The notes beneath the pieces were generated by a model. That model worked only from the letters and a program-made list of their open reading frames with translations, did not search any database and was not told the DNA's origin. A stretch of 64,000 nucleotides of DNA from Inia geoffrensis (taxonomy: Eukaryota; Chordata; Mammalia; Artiodactyla; Iniidae), in the NCBI GenBank assembly GCA_036417435.1, contig CM070903.1:83755501-83819500 (forward strand). The letters run 5' to 3'. Of the stretch, positions 11,790 through 22,260 are shown in pieces. Position 1 is the stretch's first letter; the number at the start of each line of letters is the position of its first letter. Made by a program: the position numbers and the translations under genes.

Positions 11790-12360
11790 ATCTGCGCCCC
11801 AGATCCCAAAGGCGGGCTACACACCTGTTCCGCTGCGGGAGGGGAGTGATTACCGGCCTCCAAGGCTCACAATCTGGAGAAGCGGGTGCACCTGCACCTC
11901 AGCTTCACATTCTTTGGAACCAACAAGTGGAAACTGCCTAACCCAGTTCCAGGCCAAACACAGGACACTCTCCGCCCCAGAGTCAACCCCGCCCGGACGG
12001 TGGGCCCTGGTCCTGTTAGCCCATCAGGGGCCGCTCGGTCAGCCACTCCATGGCCGCCCCGCTGTCGCGCGGGGGAAAGGGCCGAGGCTCAAGGACCCGG
12101 CACGCGTTCTCCTCCCGCCCCGGGTACAGCCCCCCAACCACTGCCCCCACCCCGTTGGCCCGCTCTCCGGAGATTCGTTACCTGAGCTCTCAGCCTTTCC
12201 AGCCCAGGACCCCCAGCCCGCGTGACCCTCCCCCTTCTCTAGCCCCACGCACGCGCAGTATCTACCCAGTGGCCATGCTTCCGCTTTCCTCTTCTCACCC
12301 GGGTCTCTCCTGGGCGGTCCGCCCCTCTACACCACGCCCCCATTTAAAGGGCCAGAGATA
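11790..12360 (-). promoter_or_regulatory. VPS8: CpG-island promoter of VPS8 (inferred)
   Basis: CpG dinucleotides and GC content rise sharply here against the AT-rich flanks, with no interspersed repeat inside. GC-box sequences (for example 'ccgccc' near 11988 and 12318) and a ggccatgg/YY1-like site near 12050 are visible, and there is no TATA box. This is the profile of a housekeeping promoter. It lies upstream of the VPS8 start-codon exon on the correct strand side, so I assign it to VPS8. Two cAMP-response-like ACGTCA cores (12421-12426, 12491-12497) and a CCAAT at about 12443 lie just outside on the upstream side. A divergent transcript to the right is possible but unsupported. Confidence 0.75.
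12182..12270 (-). other. VPS8: Possible noncoding first exon of VPS8
   Basis: A minus-strand CTCAG/GTAACG donor at 12182/12181 could end a noncoding exon 1 that splices to the start-codon exon. Competing donors in the island include CCCGG/GTGAGA near 12293 and CTGGG/GTGAGA near 12370. The choice cannot be made from sequence alone, and the 5' edge is a guess. Confidence 0.3.
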
Positions 12361-12980
12361 CACTGTCTCACCCCAGGGACTTCTGGCGTGATTAACATCA
12401 TTAGGAACCGGAGAGTGGAAACGTCAGAGGAGGAGAGTAGACCAATAAATAGTAGTCCGTTAGATGAGAAGAGAAACCCTCCCCCAGCCCTACGTCAGTG
12501 AATTTATCTAGCATTTAAGAAAGTGAACCTATCTTCAGCCAGCCCAGAAAGGGTAGTTGATTCCCAACCAGTAATTTTTAATTTTAATCTTTTTAAATAC
12601 GAATATAGAATTACCAGCTTTTTATTTCGCCAAATAAAGACAATTAGCACACACACACTAGAAATCAACTATTATTTTCTAAGTTACCGTCAACATTGCT
12701 CCATAAAAATACATCTTAACAGCAAAAGTATAGGAGAGATACGTTCTCAAATAAAGGAGAGATCTTTAAAATGGATAGAAATATGTTTATTTCTCTTATT
12801 CCTCCTCAAGAAAGATGAACACTTTCAGGACAGACTGGTTTTTAGAGGTACCACTGTAGATAACGTGGGCCCCAGGACACAGATCTTATGCCTACTGGGG
12901 CCTATGGTCAAGAAAATAGAAGGAGGAAGCACACCAGAAAAATGTTCCTGGAAGGAGATAGAGAAAATATTCAGTTGGGG
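12361..12980. other. VPS8 upstream flank, unique AT-rich DNA
   Basis: No repeat is recognised until the L2 at the right edge. ACGTCA cores lie at 12421-12426 and 12491-12497. A 156-codon frame (12523-12993) has a composition typical of noncoding AT-rich DNA and runs into L2 sequence, so I do not call it. Confidence 0.5.
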
Positions 12981-13405
12981 AGACATTTATTGAGCATCAA
13001 TCCGTTTCACTATAATTCTGGGTCTTTGAAGGACCCAAAGGTGGGTAAGACACAGCCCTGGCCTCCAGGTACTCTAAGAACTCAGTGTACAGACAAAGCT
13101 ACAGTGCAAGGCAGGCTGTTTTGAGTGCTGTAAGAAAGGTATGAGATCATCATTTCAGGATCACACATGAGGGAAAATGGGGAACACTTCAGGGAGGATG
13201 TGCTGTCTTATTAGGACACTGAAGGATTTCAGTAGGCAGAGAGCAGGGAGGATTCCTAGCTGAGAGAACAGTGGGATTAAAGGCAGCACAAAGCAAGATT
13301 GGAGACAAGCTGCTGGCCTGATGTGGCTCTGACATGGGCAGTGGCTTTCAAATTTTTTGATCATCACTCACAGTAAGAAATACATTTCAGCTATGACCTA
13401 GTAAC

Positions 13406-13461
<56 letters not shown>

Positions 13462-13800
13462 TGTGTGTGCGCGCGCGCACGTGTGTGTGTACACCCTGTG
13501 ACATTGTCTTTAGTATGTGCAACGCAACTTGGTATTTTCTATTCTATTCTACTTTTTTTTTTTTTGATGCTGGTTAAAAAATTGATTTCATGACACTAAT
13601 ACATAGCAACCCATAGCTTGAAAGCACTGGTGTAGAGTGTGTTAGAGGTACAAAAGGCTCAAACCGGATTCAGGAGGGCATTAATGCCAAGCTGGTGGGT
13701 CTGATCTTCTGGTAAGAGCCTTTGGAAGTTCTTAAGCAGAGGAGTGGCATAACTGTAGCTGTACTTTAGAACTCTGGAGACCTGTCTTTAGTTCTGAATA
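12981..13800 (-). repeat. L2 remnant interrupted by a dinucleotide tract
   Basis: Reverse-complement L2 blocks are recognisable: 'agacatttattgagcatcaa', 'cttcagggaggatgtgctgt', 'gagaacagtgggattaaagg', and 'ttcttaagcagaggagtggc'. The block order fits one long decayed copy split by the microsatellite at 13409-13495. Confidence 0.6.
13409..13495. repeat. Alternating purine-pyrimidine microsatellite (GT)n/(GC)n/(AC)n
   Basis: About 40 bases of (GT)n lead into two copies of a block of (GC)4-5AC followed by (GT)4-5. Strict purine-pyrimidine alternation holds for 87 bases, with CG-rich cores, a classic Z-DNA-prone composition. Confidence 0.9.
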
Positions 13801-14139
13801 TCACATTTTTAGAGGAAACTTATTAAACAGGAGGCTGTCTGTAGCAAGGTAAGCAGGCTGGTGAAATCGGAGACCCTGACAGAGAACAGCTGAAAGTGTT
13901 AGGCAGAGAGGAAATTGACAGAAGTGGGGGGAGCTGGGTTATGGAGGTGGGAGGCGGGGAAGGTTGCTTACTGACCTTCTTGAAACATCTCTGCAGCAGT
14001 TGTAAACTTACTCTGTGTAACTCTAGAAAGTAGACCTGGGACCTGTGGATAGATGTTGTAGGGAAGCAATTCCAACTCACAGTCAGGAGGGTTTTAGCAT
14101 GGTCCAACTGACATGCTGTCCTTTATAGGGCTGTTTACT

Positions 14140-15330
14140 TTAATTAAAAAAATGAAACTGTTGTATACTTATTATTGAAAACTTGAAAGAATCAGGAAAT
14201 ATAAAAAGTAAAGTGTAAATTACCCACATTTCAGGAAAAAAAACACTCATGGTTTTGGCTTATTTTCGTTGGGTCTTTTACTTTGCATATTTATATTTTT
14301 TATATAATAGGACTATATAGAAAATATAGTACTGTACCCTGCTTTTTATTTTTTCCTGTGTTATATCTTTTTGTTTGTTTTTTTTAATTTTATAGAAGTA
14401 CAGTTGATTTACAATGTTGTGTTAATTTCTGGTGTACAGCAAAGTGATTCAGTTATATATATATTCTTTTTCATACTCTTTTCCATTATGGTTTATCACA
14501 AGATATTGAATATAGTTCCCTGTGCTATACAGCAGGACCTTGTTGTTTATCCATTCTGTATATAGTAGTTTGAGTCTGCTAATCCCAAACTCCCAATCCT
14601 TCCCTTCCCCACGGCAACTACAAGTCTGTTCTCTATGTCTGTGAGTTTGTTTTTGTTTCATAGATATGTTCATTTGTGTCATATTTTAGATTATACATAT
14701 AAGTGATATCATATGGTATTTGTCTTTCCCTTTCTGATTTACTTCGCTTAGTATAATTGTCTCTAGGTCCATACGTGTTGCTGAAAATGACATTATTTCT
14801 CAATGTTAGATCTTGAAAATTATATACCGTTATTCAAATTGTTCATAAATATTTGTAATGCCTACATAATTGTTGATAATATAGTTGATGTCATTATTTT
14901 TGGACATTAGGGGGGGTTCCTATTTTTCACTGTTAACAGGAACAAGGCCATGAATATCTTTATACAGAAATCTTTGCCCACATTTCAAAATTATTCCCCT
15001 AGGATAAAAACCTGTAAGTGAAATTACTGATTCAAATGCTCTGAAAGCTCTTAAGTCTGTGAATACCTACTGCCAAGTTGCTTTCCAGAAAATTCAGGCC
15101 AGTTTTCATTCTCACCAAAATTGCTCAACGGTGCCCATCACACATACCCACCAGCATTTATTTTATCCTTTTAAAAAGCTTTGCCAGTTTGATAGTGGAA
15201 GTGGCTCTAATTTTAATTTGTATTGGATTACTAGTGGGGTGGAATCTCTTTATGAATTTATCAACCCTTTATAGTTATTCTGGGAATGCAATTTCACTGC
15301 CTCTGTTTGGATTTGTGACTGGCAAATAGC
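14140..15330 (-). mobile_element. Ancient L1M 3' region, hosting a younger L1
   Basis: Flanking pieces such as 'gccaagttgctttccagaaa', 'ctcaccaaaattgctcaacg', 'ctttgccagtttgatagtgg' and 'ggattactagtggggtggaa' match the reverse complement of old L1M 3' DNA. The copy is split by the insertion at about 14372-14803. Confidence 0.65.
14371..14803 (-). mobile_element. L1 3' end (artiodactyl-type), 5'-truncated, nested
   Basis: The reverse-complement L1 3'UTR is clear: 'aagtacagttgatttacaat', 'cagcaaagtgattcagttat', 'ttccctgtgctatacagcag' and 'acttcgcttagtataattgt'. The poly(T) side is on the left. Imperfect target duplications tgttatatcttt (14359-14370) and tgttagatcttg (14804-14815) bound it. Confidence 0.85.
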
Positions 15331-16600
15331 ACTAAGTGAATTGTTGCAGACGTATGAGAAAAAAAAACACAGAGGGACTTAAAAAACAAATGATGTGGTC
15401 ACACCAAGTTATAGCCAAATTATATTGTGGTGTACCATACAAACAAAGGTTAGTGGGAGAACTGAGTCATCACAAAGTATGTGGTTAAACAGGTCTGTGC
15501 TATTGCAGTCAGTAAAATATTTATGTTGTGAGGGGCAATTTGGTTTCAGCAAAACACCATTCCTTATATTAAACCAACACTGTAAATTTTAATTTCCCCA
15601 TTTGATAGTTCTGTTTGTATTTACTCTATAAATTTGTTTTGGTTTTATAGATGCATAAAATTTATAAAAATGAATCTTTTCCTTAGTTTTGTGTTTACAT
15701 ATATACACATATACATATATGTGTATGCAACATCATAAAAAATCATTTAAGCCAACTCTAGAGATCCATGAGACTCTTTTTCCCTTACAAGGAACCTGAA
15801 CATTATTTAAGTTTGAGAAACATTTGTATTAGAGTTTTCTTAAAATTTCATTTGTCGTTATGTAAATATAGGCATTGGGATTATAAAAAAAGAAGAAAAA
15901 GGTAAAAGTGGTGTCAGCTTATATATTGGATTTTTCTACACAGAATATTGTTATGACTTGCTTGCCTTTGGAAAGAGCACCAAAAGCTATACTATGTTTA
16001 GGGTTCATAGAGTATGTTTTGGCTTAAAATGTACCATTCGTCAAAGTTAACTTTGCACAGGTCATTAAGACCTAGACAGAAGAATTTTAGGCTTTATTAA
16101 ACTTGTCTTTTTAAGTAAGACAAAGCAGTTGACCAGTTAACAATTAAAATGGAACCTCTGTGTAGTGGTCTTAAGAGAAATTAAACCCATGAGAAAAAGA
16201 CCCCACATGCAATGTAGGAGCCTTGGGGCGTGGGAATCAGTGAGGGTGGGCCGATGGCCAGGAGGTAGAAGGGCAGCACCACTGAAGGAATGCTGCAGAA
16301 GGATGATGTCCTGATACCCAACACAACTCTTCCAGCTTTCCCCAAGGCAGGAGGGATGGAGAGCATGGTCCAGACATTGCCATTACATTGTATCCAGAGT
16401 AAGCCACATTTATCCTGAAGGAAAAAATGTCTGGGGCCTGAGAATGAGAGAAAGAGACTAGGAGGTGAATAGTTGTGCCATTTCTTTCTTTGCTCACAAT
16501 CACAAAATAAATTGGCCTCTTTTCCTTTTTAAAAAAGGAACCTGATGTACAGGGTTCTTAGTGGGTCAGAGCACCCAAGACAGCTGGAGAGAAGTGAAAT
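15331..16600. other. Intergenic AT-rich DNA, little recognised
   Basis: The only structure noted is a TA/CA-rich inverted repeat around 15703-15727 (atacacatat against atatgtgtat). No coding or RNA gene is supported. Confidence 0.45.
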
Positions 16601-17300
16601 TGGTTATCTGTAAGTTACTCAAGCTGGTCCTGATGTCATTCTCAGGTTCCCTCTGCCTGGAATGCTCTTTCCCCAAGGTAACCACATGGCTCACTCCCTC
16701 AGCTTCTTTGGGACTTTGTTCAAATGCCACTGTGTTAGTCAGAGCAACAAATGCAAAGCAGATGGGGGTGAAGTACTCTCCTCCATCCAGGACTCAGGGA
16801 CCAAGGTTCTTCCCATCTGGTGACACTCTTTGTGAACTCATGGCCTCTAAGTTCTCTGAGGCAGGAAGGTGGAAAAGGCTTACTAGCTTTAAACCGCCTT
16901 GGCCTGAAAATATGTACCACTTCTGCTCTCAGTCCATTGGCCAACAGCAGCCACCTGGCCCTGCTTTACCACAATGGAAGCCAGGAAGTGTAAGGGAGTC
17001 CTCAGGATATCTGGGGAGCACATGTGACTCTCCCACAGACCACCCCTCTTTCCCCCAGGACTCCCTCACCACCCTTTCAGACTTTATTGTCTTCCATAGT
17101 ACTTAACCATCCTCCAAAATGCTATATATTTTACTTATTTATCTCTTAAGTTTCTGCCTCCCCCACTAGTACATAAGCACCATGAGAGTGGAGATTTTCA
17201 TGTTTCATTTATGTTTTTATCCTTAACATCTAGAACAGTACTTGGCATATGGTAAGAGCTCCATAATTTTTTATTAAATAAATGAATGAATTCGACAATA
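16600..17300 (+). repeat. L2 remnant with an insertion
   Basis: L2 order is clear on both sides of an insertion: 'gttccctctgcctggaatgc' and 'gggactttgttcaaatgcca' on the left, then 'catagtacttaaccatcctc', 'atatattttacttatttatc' and the terminal 'ttaaataaatgaatgaat' on the right. Bases from about 16731 to 17045 are foreign: an unnamed old element with 'ccattggccaacagcagcca'. Confidence 0.75.
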
Positions 17301-17374
17301 ACAGTTTATATTTGTGTGTGGTGGGGTATCACATACACTGACCTGAGGATGCTTCCCAAGAAATAAAGAACCCC

Positions 17375-17475
17375 CACTTATGCATACACAAGCATGTATT
17401 GAGTGCCTACTATGTGCCAGGTACCATGCTTGGTGCCAGAAACACAGGTATGAGAAATACTCCCTGATCCCTAGC
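17375..17475 (-). repeat. L2 3'-end fragment
   Basis: 'gtattgagtgcctactatgt' followed by 'gccaggtaccatgcttggtg' is the reverse complement of the L2 tail. Confidence 0.75.
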
Positions 17476-18137
17476 TAGGAAGAAACAATTAAAAATGCAA
17501 TATTTATTAAGACCCATAATAGAAATAAATTATGAGAGCTCAAAAGGCCAAATTCTTCTGAGCTTTAGTGAGAATCAAATTTTATATCCAAGTATTACTA
17601 GAATGGCAATGAAAAAAGAATGAGGGTAGGGGACTGGTAGGGGACTCAGGAATCATAAATTGCTCCCCAAAGTCATCAAGGAAATAAGATCTACATTCTC
17701 TACCATTTTGTATTTTTGACAAAAGTTTGCCTTTCACTTTTCATTCACCCATTCATCCTAGTGCCTTCGCACATTCTCTTTCCCTTCAGCCTTAGAGTAC
17801 AGAGCAGCCCATGTGCACTTGGTTGAGAGAAAGATCTCACTATTTAAAAATATCTTTCTGATAAATTCACAATTCCAGAAATGCCATCATTTGAAATCTA
17901 CTTAGAGTATTTTGCCTTCCAGCTCCACCCCTGCCACTCCTCCTATACTCCTGCAAGCAAATAAGCACGCATTTATCAGTCTATTGAAGGGAGAAGTGGC
18001 ATCATGGGACCCCTGCTGAAACTTAATAGCAAAAAGAGGGTGGAGAGGGAGGTCGGGGGTTGGGATCTGGCGTATAAAGGGGACGCTAAGCAGTCACTGA
18101 AGACTTGGACTGGGTATCAGACCAGGGAAAGAGCAAG
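17476..18137. other. Intergenic, no recognised element
   Basis: This is moderately AT-rich unique sequence between an L2 fragment and a SINE. No gene is supported. Confidence 0.4.
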
Positions 18138-18149
18138 AAAAGAGCAGAT

Positions 18150-18354
18150 GGGCTCCCCTGGTGGCGCAATGGTTGAGAGTCTGCCTGCCGATTCAGGGGA
18201 CACGGGTTCGTGCTCCAGTTCGGGAAGATCCCACATGCTGCGGAGCGGCTGGGCCCGTGAGCCATGGCCGCTGAGCTTGCGCATCTGGAGCCTGTGCTCC
18301 CCAAGAGGAGAGGCCACAACAGTGAGAGGTCCGCATACCGCAAAAAAAAAAAAA
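18150..18354 (+). mobile_element. CHR-family SINE (short type)
   Basis: This is the complete short CHR body with a 17-base A tail. It is flanked by an 11-bp perfect target duplication aaaagagcaga (18138-18148 and 18355-18365). It creates most of the long open frames here on both strands, including a 232-codon one, so they are not genes. Confidence 0.94.
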
Positions 18355-18576
18355 AAAAGAGCAGAGAAGATGCAGAAACAACAAGGGCATCAAATGCAAA
18401 TTTCACCTATTTCACCATTTTGCCTGGGAATAGCCTTGCCTACACAAAATGACACATACCTCTTTAACACAGAAAGGGAAGCGCTGGGTTCTGCTGAAAA
18501 TGAAAGAAAATTCAAAACAATAGTAATGTTCCACTGTGTCAGGCCCCAGACTCCTTCTTTCTCATTTTTCCTCCAT

Positions 18577-18600
18577 GGTGGTGGGGGATGGGGGGTGGGG
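18577..18600 (+). other. G-rich tract with G-quadruplex potential
   Basis: Runs of five, six and four G separated by one or two bases (ggtggtgggggatggggggt then gggg). The six-G run can supply two tetrad tracts. Confidence 0.5.
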
Positions 18601-18704
18601 CTCAATTCCCAAATCTATCTCCTGGTCCAAGTAGTCTGCTCCAACCATCACATCCACCTTCCAACTAGCAAGGAAGAGAAAAGGAAGGAAGAAGGTATGT
18701 AAGC

Positions 18705-19340
18705 TATTTATTGTTTGTGTAACTACTCCAAAAATTAGAGGCCTAAAACAGCAACATATATTATCTAACAGTTTCAGGAATCCAGGCAGGGCTTAGCCAG
18801 GCCATTTGGCTCAGGGTCTGTCACAAGTCTGCCACCAAGGTGTTGGCTCAGCCTGTGACATCTCAAGGCTCAAATTGGGAAGGATCTGCTTCCAAGCTCA
18901 CTCACATGGTTATTGGCAGGATTTGCTTCCCTGCAGGCCGTTGGACCAAGGGCCTTAGTTCCTTGTCACATGGGCTTCTCCAAAAGGCTACCCACAACAT
19001 GGCAACTTGTTTCATCCGAGCAGAGGCAAGGAGAGACATCAAGAATGTGAGCAAGACAGAAGTCACCGTCTCTTGTAAGCTGATCTTGGAAGTGACTTTC
19101 CATCATTTTTTGCTACAGTCTATCTGTTAGAAGCACTAGCTCCCGCTCACACTGAAGGGGAGAGAATTACACAAGAGTGTGACTTCCAGGAAGTGGGATG
19201 GCTGGCAGCCACTTTAGAAACTGCCAGCAAAGAAGGTTATGCCCACTCCCTTCAGAGACTTTCTTAAAATTGGCTACACCAGTTCTGCCCACATCTAGCT
19301 GCAAAGGAGGCTGGGTAATGTAGTCTCTATTCTGGGTGAC
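18705..19340. repeat. Old interspersed repeat, family not assigned
   Basis: The order 'aaaaattagaggcctaaaac', 'atattatctaacagtttcag', 'cacatgggcttctccaaaag' and 'gttagaagcactagctcccg' resembles a common decayed mammalian LTR/DNA repeat. I recognise the pattern but cannot name it with certainty. Confidence 0.5.
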
Positions 19341-19449
19341 TGTCAGCCCAGCTAAAACTTAGGGACTCGGTTCTGAACAGGAATTACAGGATTCTGGAGA
19401 GCAGAAGACTTGGTTGTTCTGTGTGCCAGCCCCAGGCATTGAGGACAAG

Positions 19450-19640
19450 GGGGAGAAATACCTTTGGGTAGAGTTGTAGAACCTGAGTTCAAATCCTACC
19501 TTTGCTACACCCTATGCTGAGTGAATTATTTAACTTCACAGTTATTTATTTAGTACTTCACAGCGAATTATTTAACTTCAGTATCAGACTAAAAGAAATG
19601 TGAAGCATCTTGCACTTGGTTCGTTCTCAATAATACCTAC
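19450..19640 (+). repeat. MIR fragment
   Basis: 'gaacctgagttcaaatccta' and 'gagtgaattatttaacttca' (the latter partly duplicated) match the MIR core. Confidence 0.6.
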
Positions 19641-19689
19641 TAGAACTATTTCAGAGGTAGCTTACTATCTCAGAAACTTTTACACCAGG

Positions 19690-19830
19690 CTCTGACACCC
19701 AACCAGCTTTTGCCATGACTCCACGCCTGTCACCTAACCTCTTTGCACACCAGTTTCCTGTTAGTAAAAGGGAGTACAAACACCTGCCCTACCTATCTTA
19801 TCAGGTTGTTATAAAGATAACGTGTATGAG
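19690..19830 (+). repeat. MIR fragment
   Basis: 'aacctctttgcacaccagtt', 'gttagtaaaagggagtacaa' and 'tcaggttgttataaagataa' follow MIR order. Confidence 0.65.
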
Positions 19831-19899
19831 TGTATCAGAGTTTTTTGTTTTTTGTGTTTTAATTCGAAATGCCATGCAAACTTGTCGTGGCATTAGTGG

Positions 19900-19959
19900 C
19901 CACCGGGTGGCAATGGGAAGAATGGGCTTGGGTTATGGCCCACGGCCGCCAGATGGTGC
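19900..19959 (+). promoter_or_regulatory. Candidate CTCF site pair
   Basis: CCGCCAGATGGTGC at 19946-19959 matches the 14-position consensus CCRSYAGRKGGYRS at every position. CCACCGGGTGGCAA at 19900-19913 is a weaker second match on the same strand. Both lie in a short GC-rich island. Confidence 0.45.
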
Positions 19960-20034
19960 TGGCATTCAGCAGATAATACCCTGGGTTTGCTGGGAAACTG
20001 CAAGAGAGCCAAAAGGCTCTTGGCGATGGCCAGT

Positions 20035-20150
20035 GCAACCCCTCATTTACAGATGAGAGAAATAAGACCAGGGGAGGGTGTGGGGAGGATGTCACACAGC
20101 AGTGAGTGCTGAAGCCCTGCTTTCCTGACTTCAGTGTGTTCAGGGCTAAG
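20035..20150 (-). repeat. MIR fragment (reverse)
   Basis: 'ctcatttacagatgagagaa' followed by 'gtcacacagcagtgagtgct' is the reverse complement of MIR. Confidence 0.6.
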
Positions 20151-20294
20151 GATGGCTCTTCTTCCTACACAGAATGATGCTCTCACTTTCTCTCCAGACT
20201 TGCACTGGAGACCAAAGTTGTTTACTGTCCTCTTGTTCATGGATTTACCAAATTTTAAAAGCCTGAAAAATGTCCACAAATAGCATCTGTCTCT

Positions 20295-20455
20295 CTGGCT
20301 CTGTAGCACAGTGGTTAAAAACATGATTTTAGCATCAAACAGACCTCAATTTATATCTGTAGAGCAGGCTCCTTACTGCAAAGTTAAGATAATTTCTACC
20401 TGATAGGGTCGGTGTGAAGTTAAGTGAGATAAAGCACGTGAAAATAAGAGGTAAC
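20295..20455 (+). repeat. MIR fragment
   Basis: 'agcacagtggttaaaaacat', 'tttctacctgatagggtcgg' and 'gtgaagttaagtgagataaa' follow MIR order, including its tRNA-like head. Confidence 0.75.
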
Positions 20456-20680
20456 ATTAATTAGTGCATACTCATTTAAGCAGTTTATGTGTATTTAATT
20501 CATCTAATTCTCACCATAACCTTAGGTAACTTTTATTATGTTCATTTTACAGAGAAAGAAACTGAAGCACAGATAGGTTGTAACTTGCCCACACTCAAAG
20601 CTGTAGGTGGAGGAGTCTGGATTTAAACCTGTCTTCAGAGCCCATGCCCCTAACCATATTTATTACTAATTGTTTGGCAG
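20456..20680 (-). repeat. MIR, nearly complete (reverse)
   Basis: 'atttaattcatctaattctc', 'ttttacagagaaagaaactg' and 'cacagataggttgtaacttg' run through the reverse MIR, head-to-tail against the preceding MIR. Confidence 0.8.
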
Positions 20681-20894
20681 AGAGGAAATGTCCAATAAAT
20701 AACAGATATAGATCCACAGGGGCCAAGCTGAAGATTCCAGCTTGAGGGACAAGGATTTGGAATGAATGGCATAACCATGATGCACCTACACTTTCAGAGT
20801 GGGGAGAATAGCACACAGTTGGATGAAAAATGTCGAGTATCCAAGTTAATAAAACAAAGGTAACTAACAAAAACTTTTCTAAAAAATAAGTGAA

Positions 20895-21090
20895 GCACAG
20901 CAACTGGGCTTTAGACTTTAGAGGCAGAGAGGATAGGATTTGACTTCTGATCCTGCCTCTGGCTAGACCTTAGGCAAGTTGTTTAACATCTTTGAGCATT
21001 GGTTCCCTCACCTAAAAATTGAAGCTAAAACTCTACCTTGCAGAATTACTGTGAGCATTAAAGCCACTGTGGTTAAAGTGCACATTTTTA
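20895..21090 (+). repeat. MIR fragment
   Basis: 'ggatttgacttctgatcctg', 'ccttaggcaagttgtttaac' and 'cttgcagaattactgtgagc' follow MIR order. Confidence 0.75.
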
Positions 21091-21134
21091 AAATGTACAC
21101 AGTAGAGCAGACATTTGATTATTACAATTCTTAT

Positions 21135-21580
21135 TATTCCACAAATATATATTGAGCAGATTGAAAGGGATTTAAGATGTTAAGGTATTGTTCTTTCCCT
21201 CAAGGAACTTATATAGGGGAGGTGATGGATGTACATACCATTTGGTAGAAGGTGTCTTAGGAGAGCTGAAACATGTAGTGGGAATTAGAGGAGGGCAAGG
21301 TATTTTTCTAGCAGTGACAATTGGAGAAGGTTTCATGGATATGATATTTAAGATTAGTCTTCAAGGACACAAAGAAGGTGAGAAGAATATTCCATAAACT
21401 TTATTAGCAAAGGTAAAGGGGCCAGAAAGAGCCTGTTTGTTTGGGGAATAGTAGGCAGTCCACAATAGAAATGTGAGTCAGGCTTGAGAGCATGGCAGCA
21501 GAACAGGAAGGGAATTTCTGGTTAGACTTGGCACATTAAACATATGCATTTGACTCCGTTCCTAAAATGACAGTAAAGTA
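21135..21580 (-). repeat. L2 remnant (reverse)
   Basis: 'ccacaaatatatattgagca', 'ttccctcaaggaacttatat', 'tcttcaaggacacaaagaag' and 'ggggccagaaagagcctgtt' follow the reverse L2 order. Confidence 0.65.
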
Positions 21581-22260
21581 ATAACATATAAACCCATGAG
21601 GACTCCAGGAACAAGAGAAGAGACAATAGCTGATAGAAGATATCCCCAAAATTTTGGAAGATGAAAAGTAGTTAGATGAGTATTAACTGACTAAGTAAAG
21701 ACAATAAAGCTGCCTGAAAGGCAGGCACAGGGTGGAGAAGCCTTCAAGAAGGAAGCCAGTTTGATATGAAAACCAAAACAAACAACAACAACAACAAAAA
21801 AAAAACCCCACCAAACCTAGAAAAGTTTAGAAAATAGAGGCACCAAGTAACTCTGAAGCTAAAAGGATGGAGTTGGGCTGGAAACACAAGGAAGAGCTGA
21901 AAGTCTGATTCTTCTCTCCAGTCCTTGTAGCCAGATGACTTTTCCATCCCACCCAGGAAAATACAGGAGGTTCAGTCTCTGGAGAGGCCAAAGGAGAGAG
22001 ACTGTGGACTTGGGGAAGACACCAGGCAAAGCAAATGGAAGAGGTAAGGCACCATACTGAAAACAGGGGGATTAAGTAAAAGTCTCCAGTCTTAACCTTT
22101 ACCTTAAGTAAAAGTCTCCTCCACCTCTTTCCTTGTTAGGCTCCCACAATGCTGGAAGCCTGGCTTACACTCTAGAGGAAAGAGGTTGGGGAAGTGTCTG
22201 CTGGATAAACCGAGATGTGGTCCACCACTCAACCAGCCCAGTGCACACACAAAAAGATTT
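21581..22260. other. Intergenic, no recognised element
   Basis: Unique sequence with a (CAA)n-like A-rich stretch at 21776-21805. No gene is supported. Confidence 0.4.

Larger units (their letters stand above)
1..12300 (-). other. VPS8: VPS8 gene, 5' part (partial gene span)
   Basis: This is the 5' end of VPS8, read from right to left. The gene runs from the CpG-island promoter near 12.2 kb to beyond the left edge of the window. VPS8 is the Rab5-binding subunit of the CORVET complex (with the VPS11/16/18/33A core and VPS3/TGFBRAP1), which tethers early endosomes before fusion. Only the first 74 codons are in the window, in two exons. The beta-propeller and RING parts of this roughly 1,400-residue protein are outside. 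The 1-1808 stretch is intron 3' of the second coding exon. Introns carry SINEs, a MaLR LTR and MIR/L2 fossils. Gene identity rests on my recognition of the protein N-terminus. The right boundary is inferred from CpG content, not from a transcript. Confidence 0.85.

Noticed and set aside
12523..12993. 156-codon frame just outside the VPS8 island
   Set aside because: AT-rich composition typical of noncoding DNA. It runs into an L2, and there is no evidence of a divergent gene.
16561..17106. 181-codon plus-strand frame
   Set aside because: It crosses two different repeats (L2 and an inserted element), so continuity as a gene is implausible.
18004..18702. 232-codon open frame on the plus strand
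   Set aside because: Most of it is the CHR SINE plus its poly(A), with low-complexity lysines and no homology. The target duplication shows it is an insertion.
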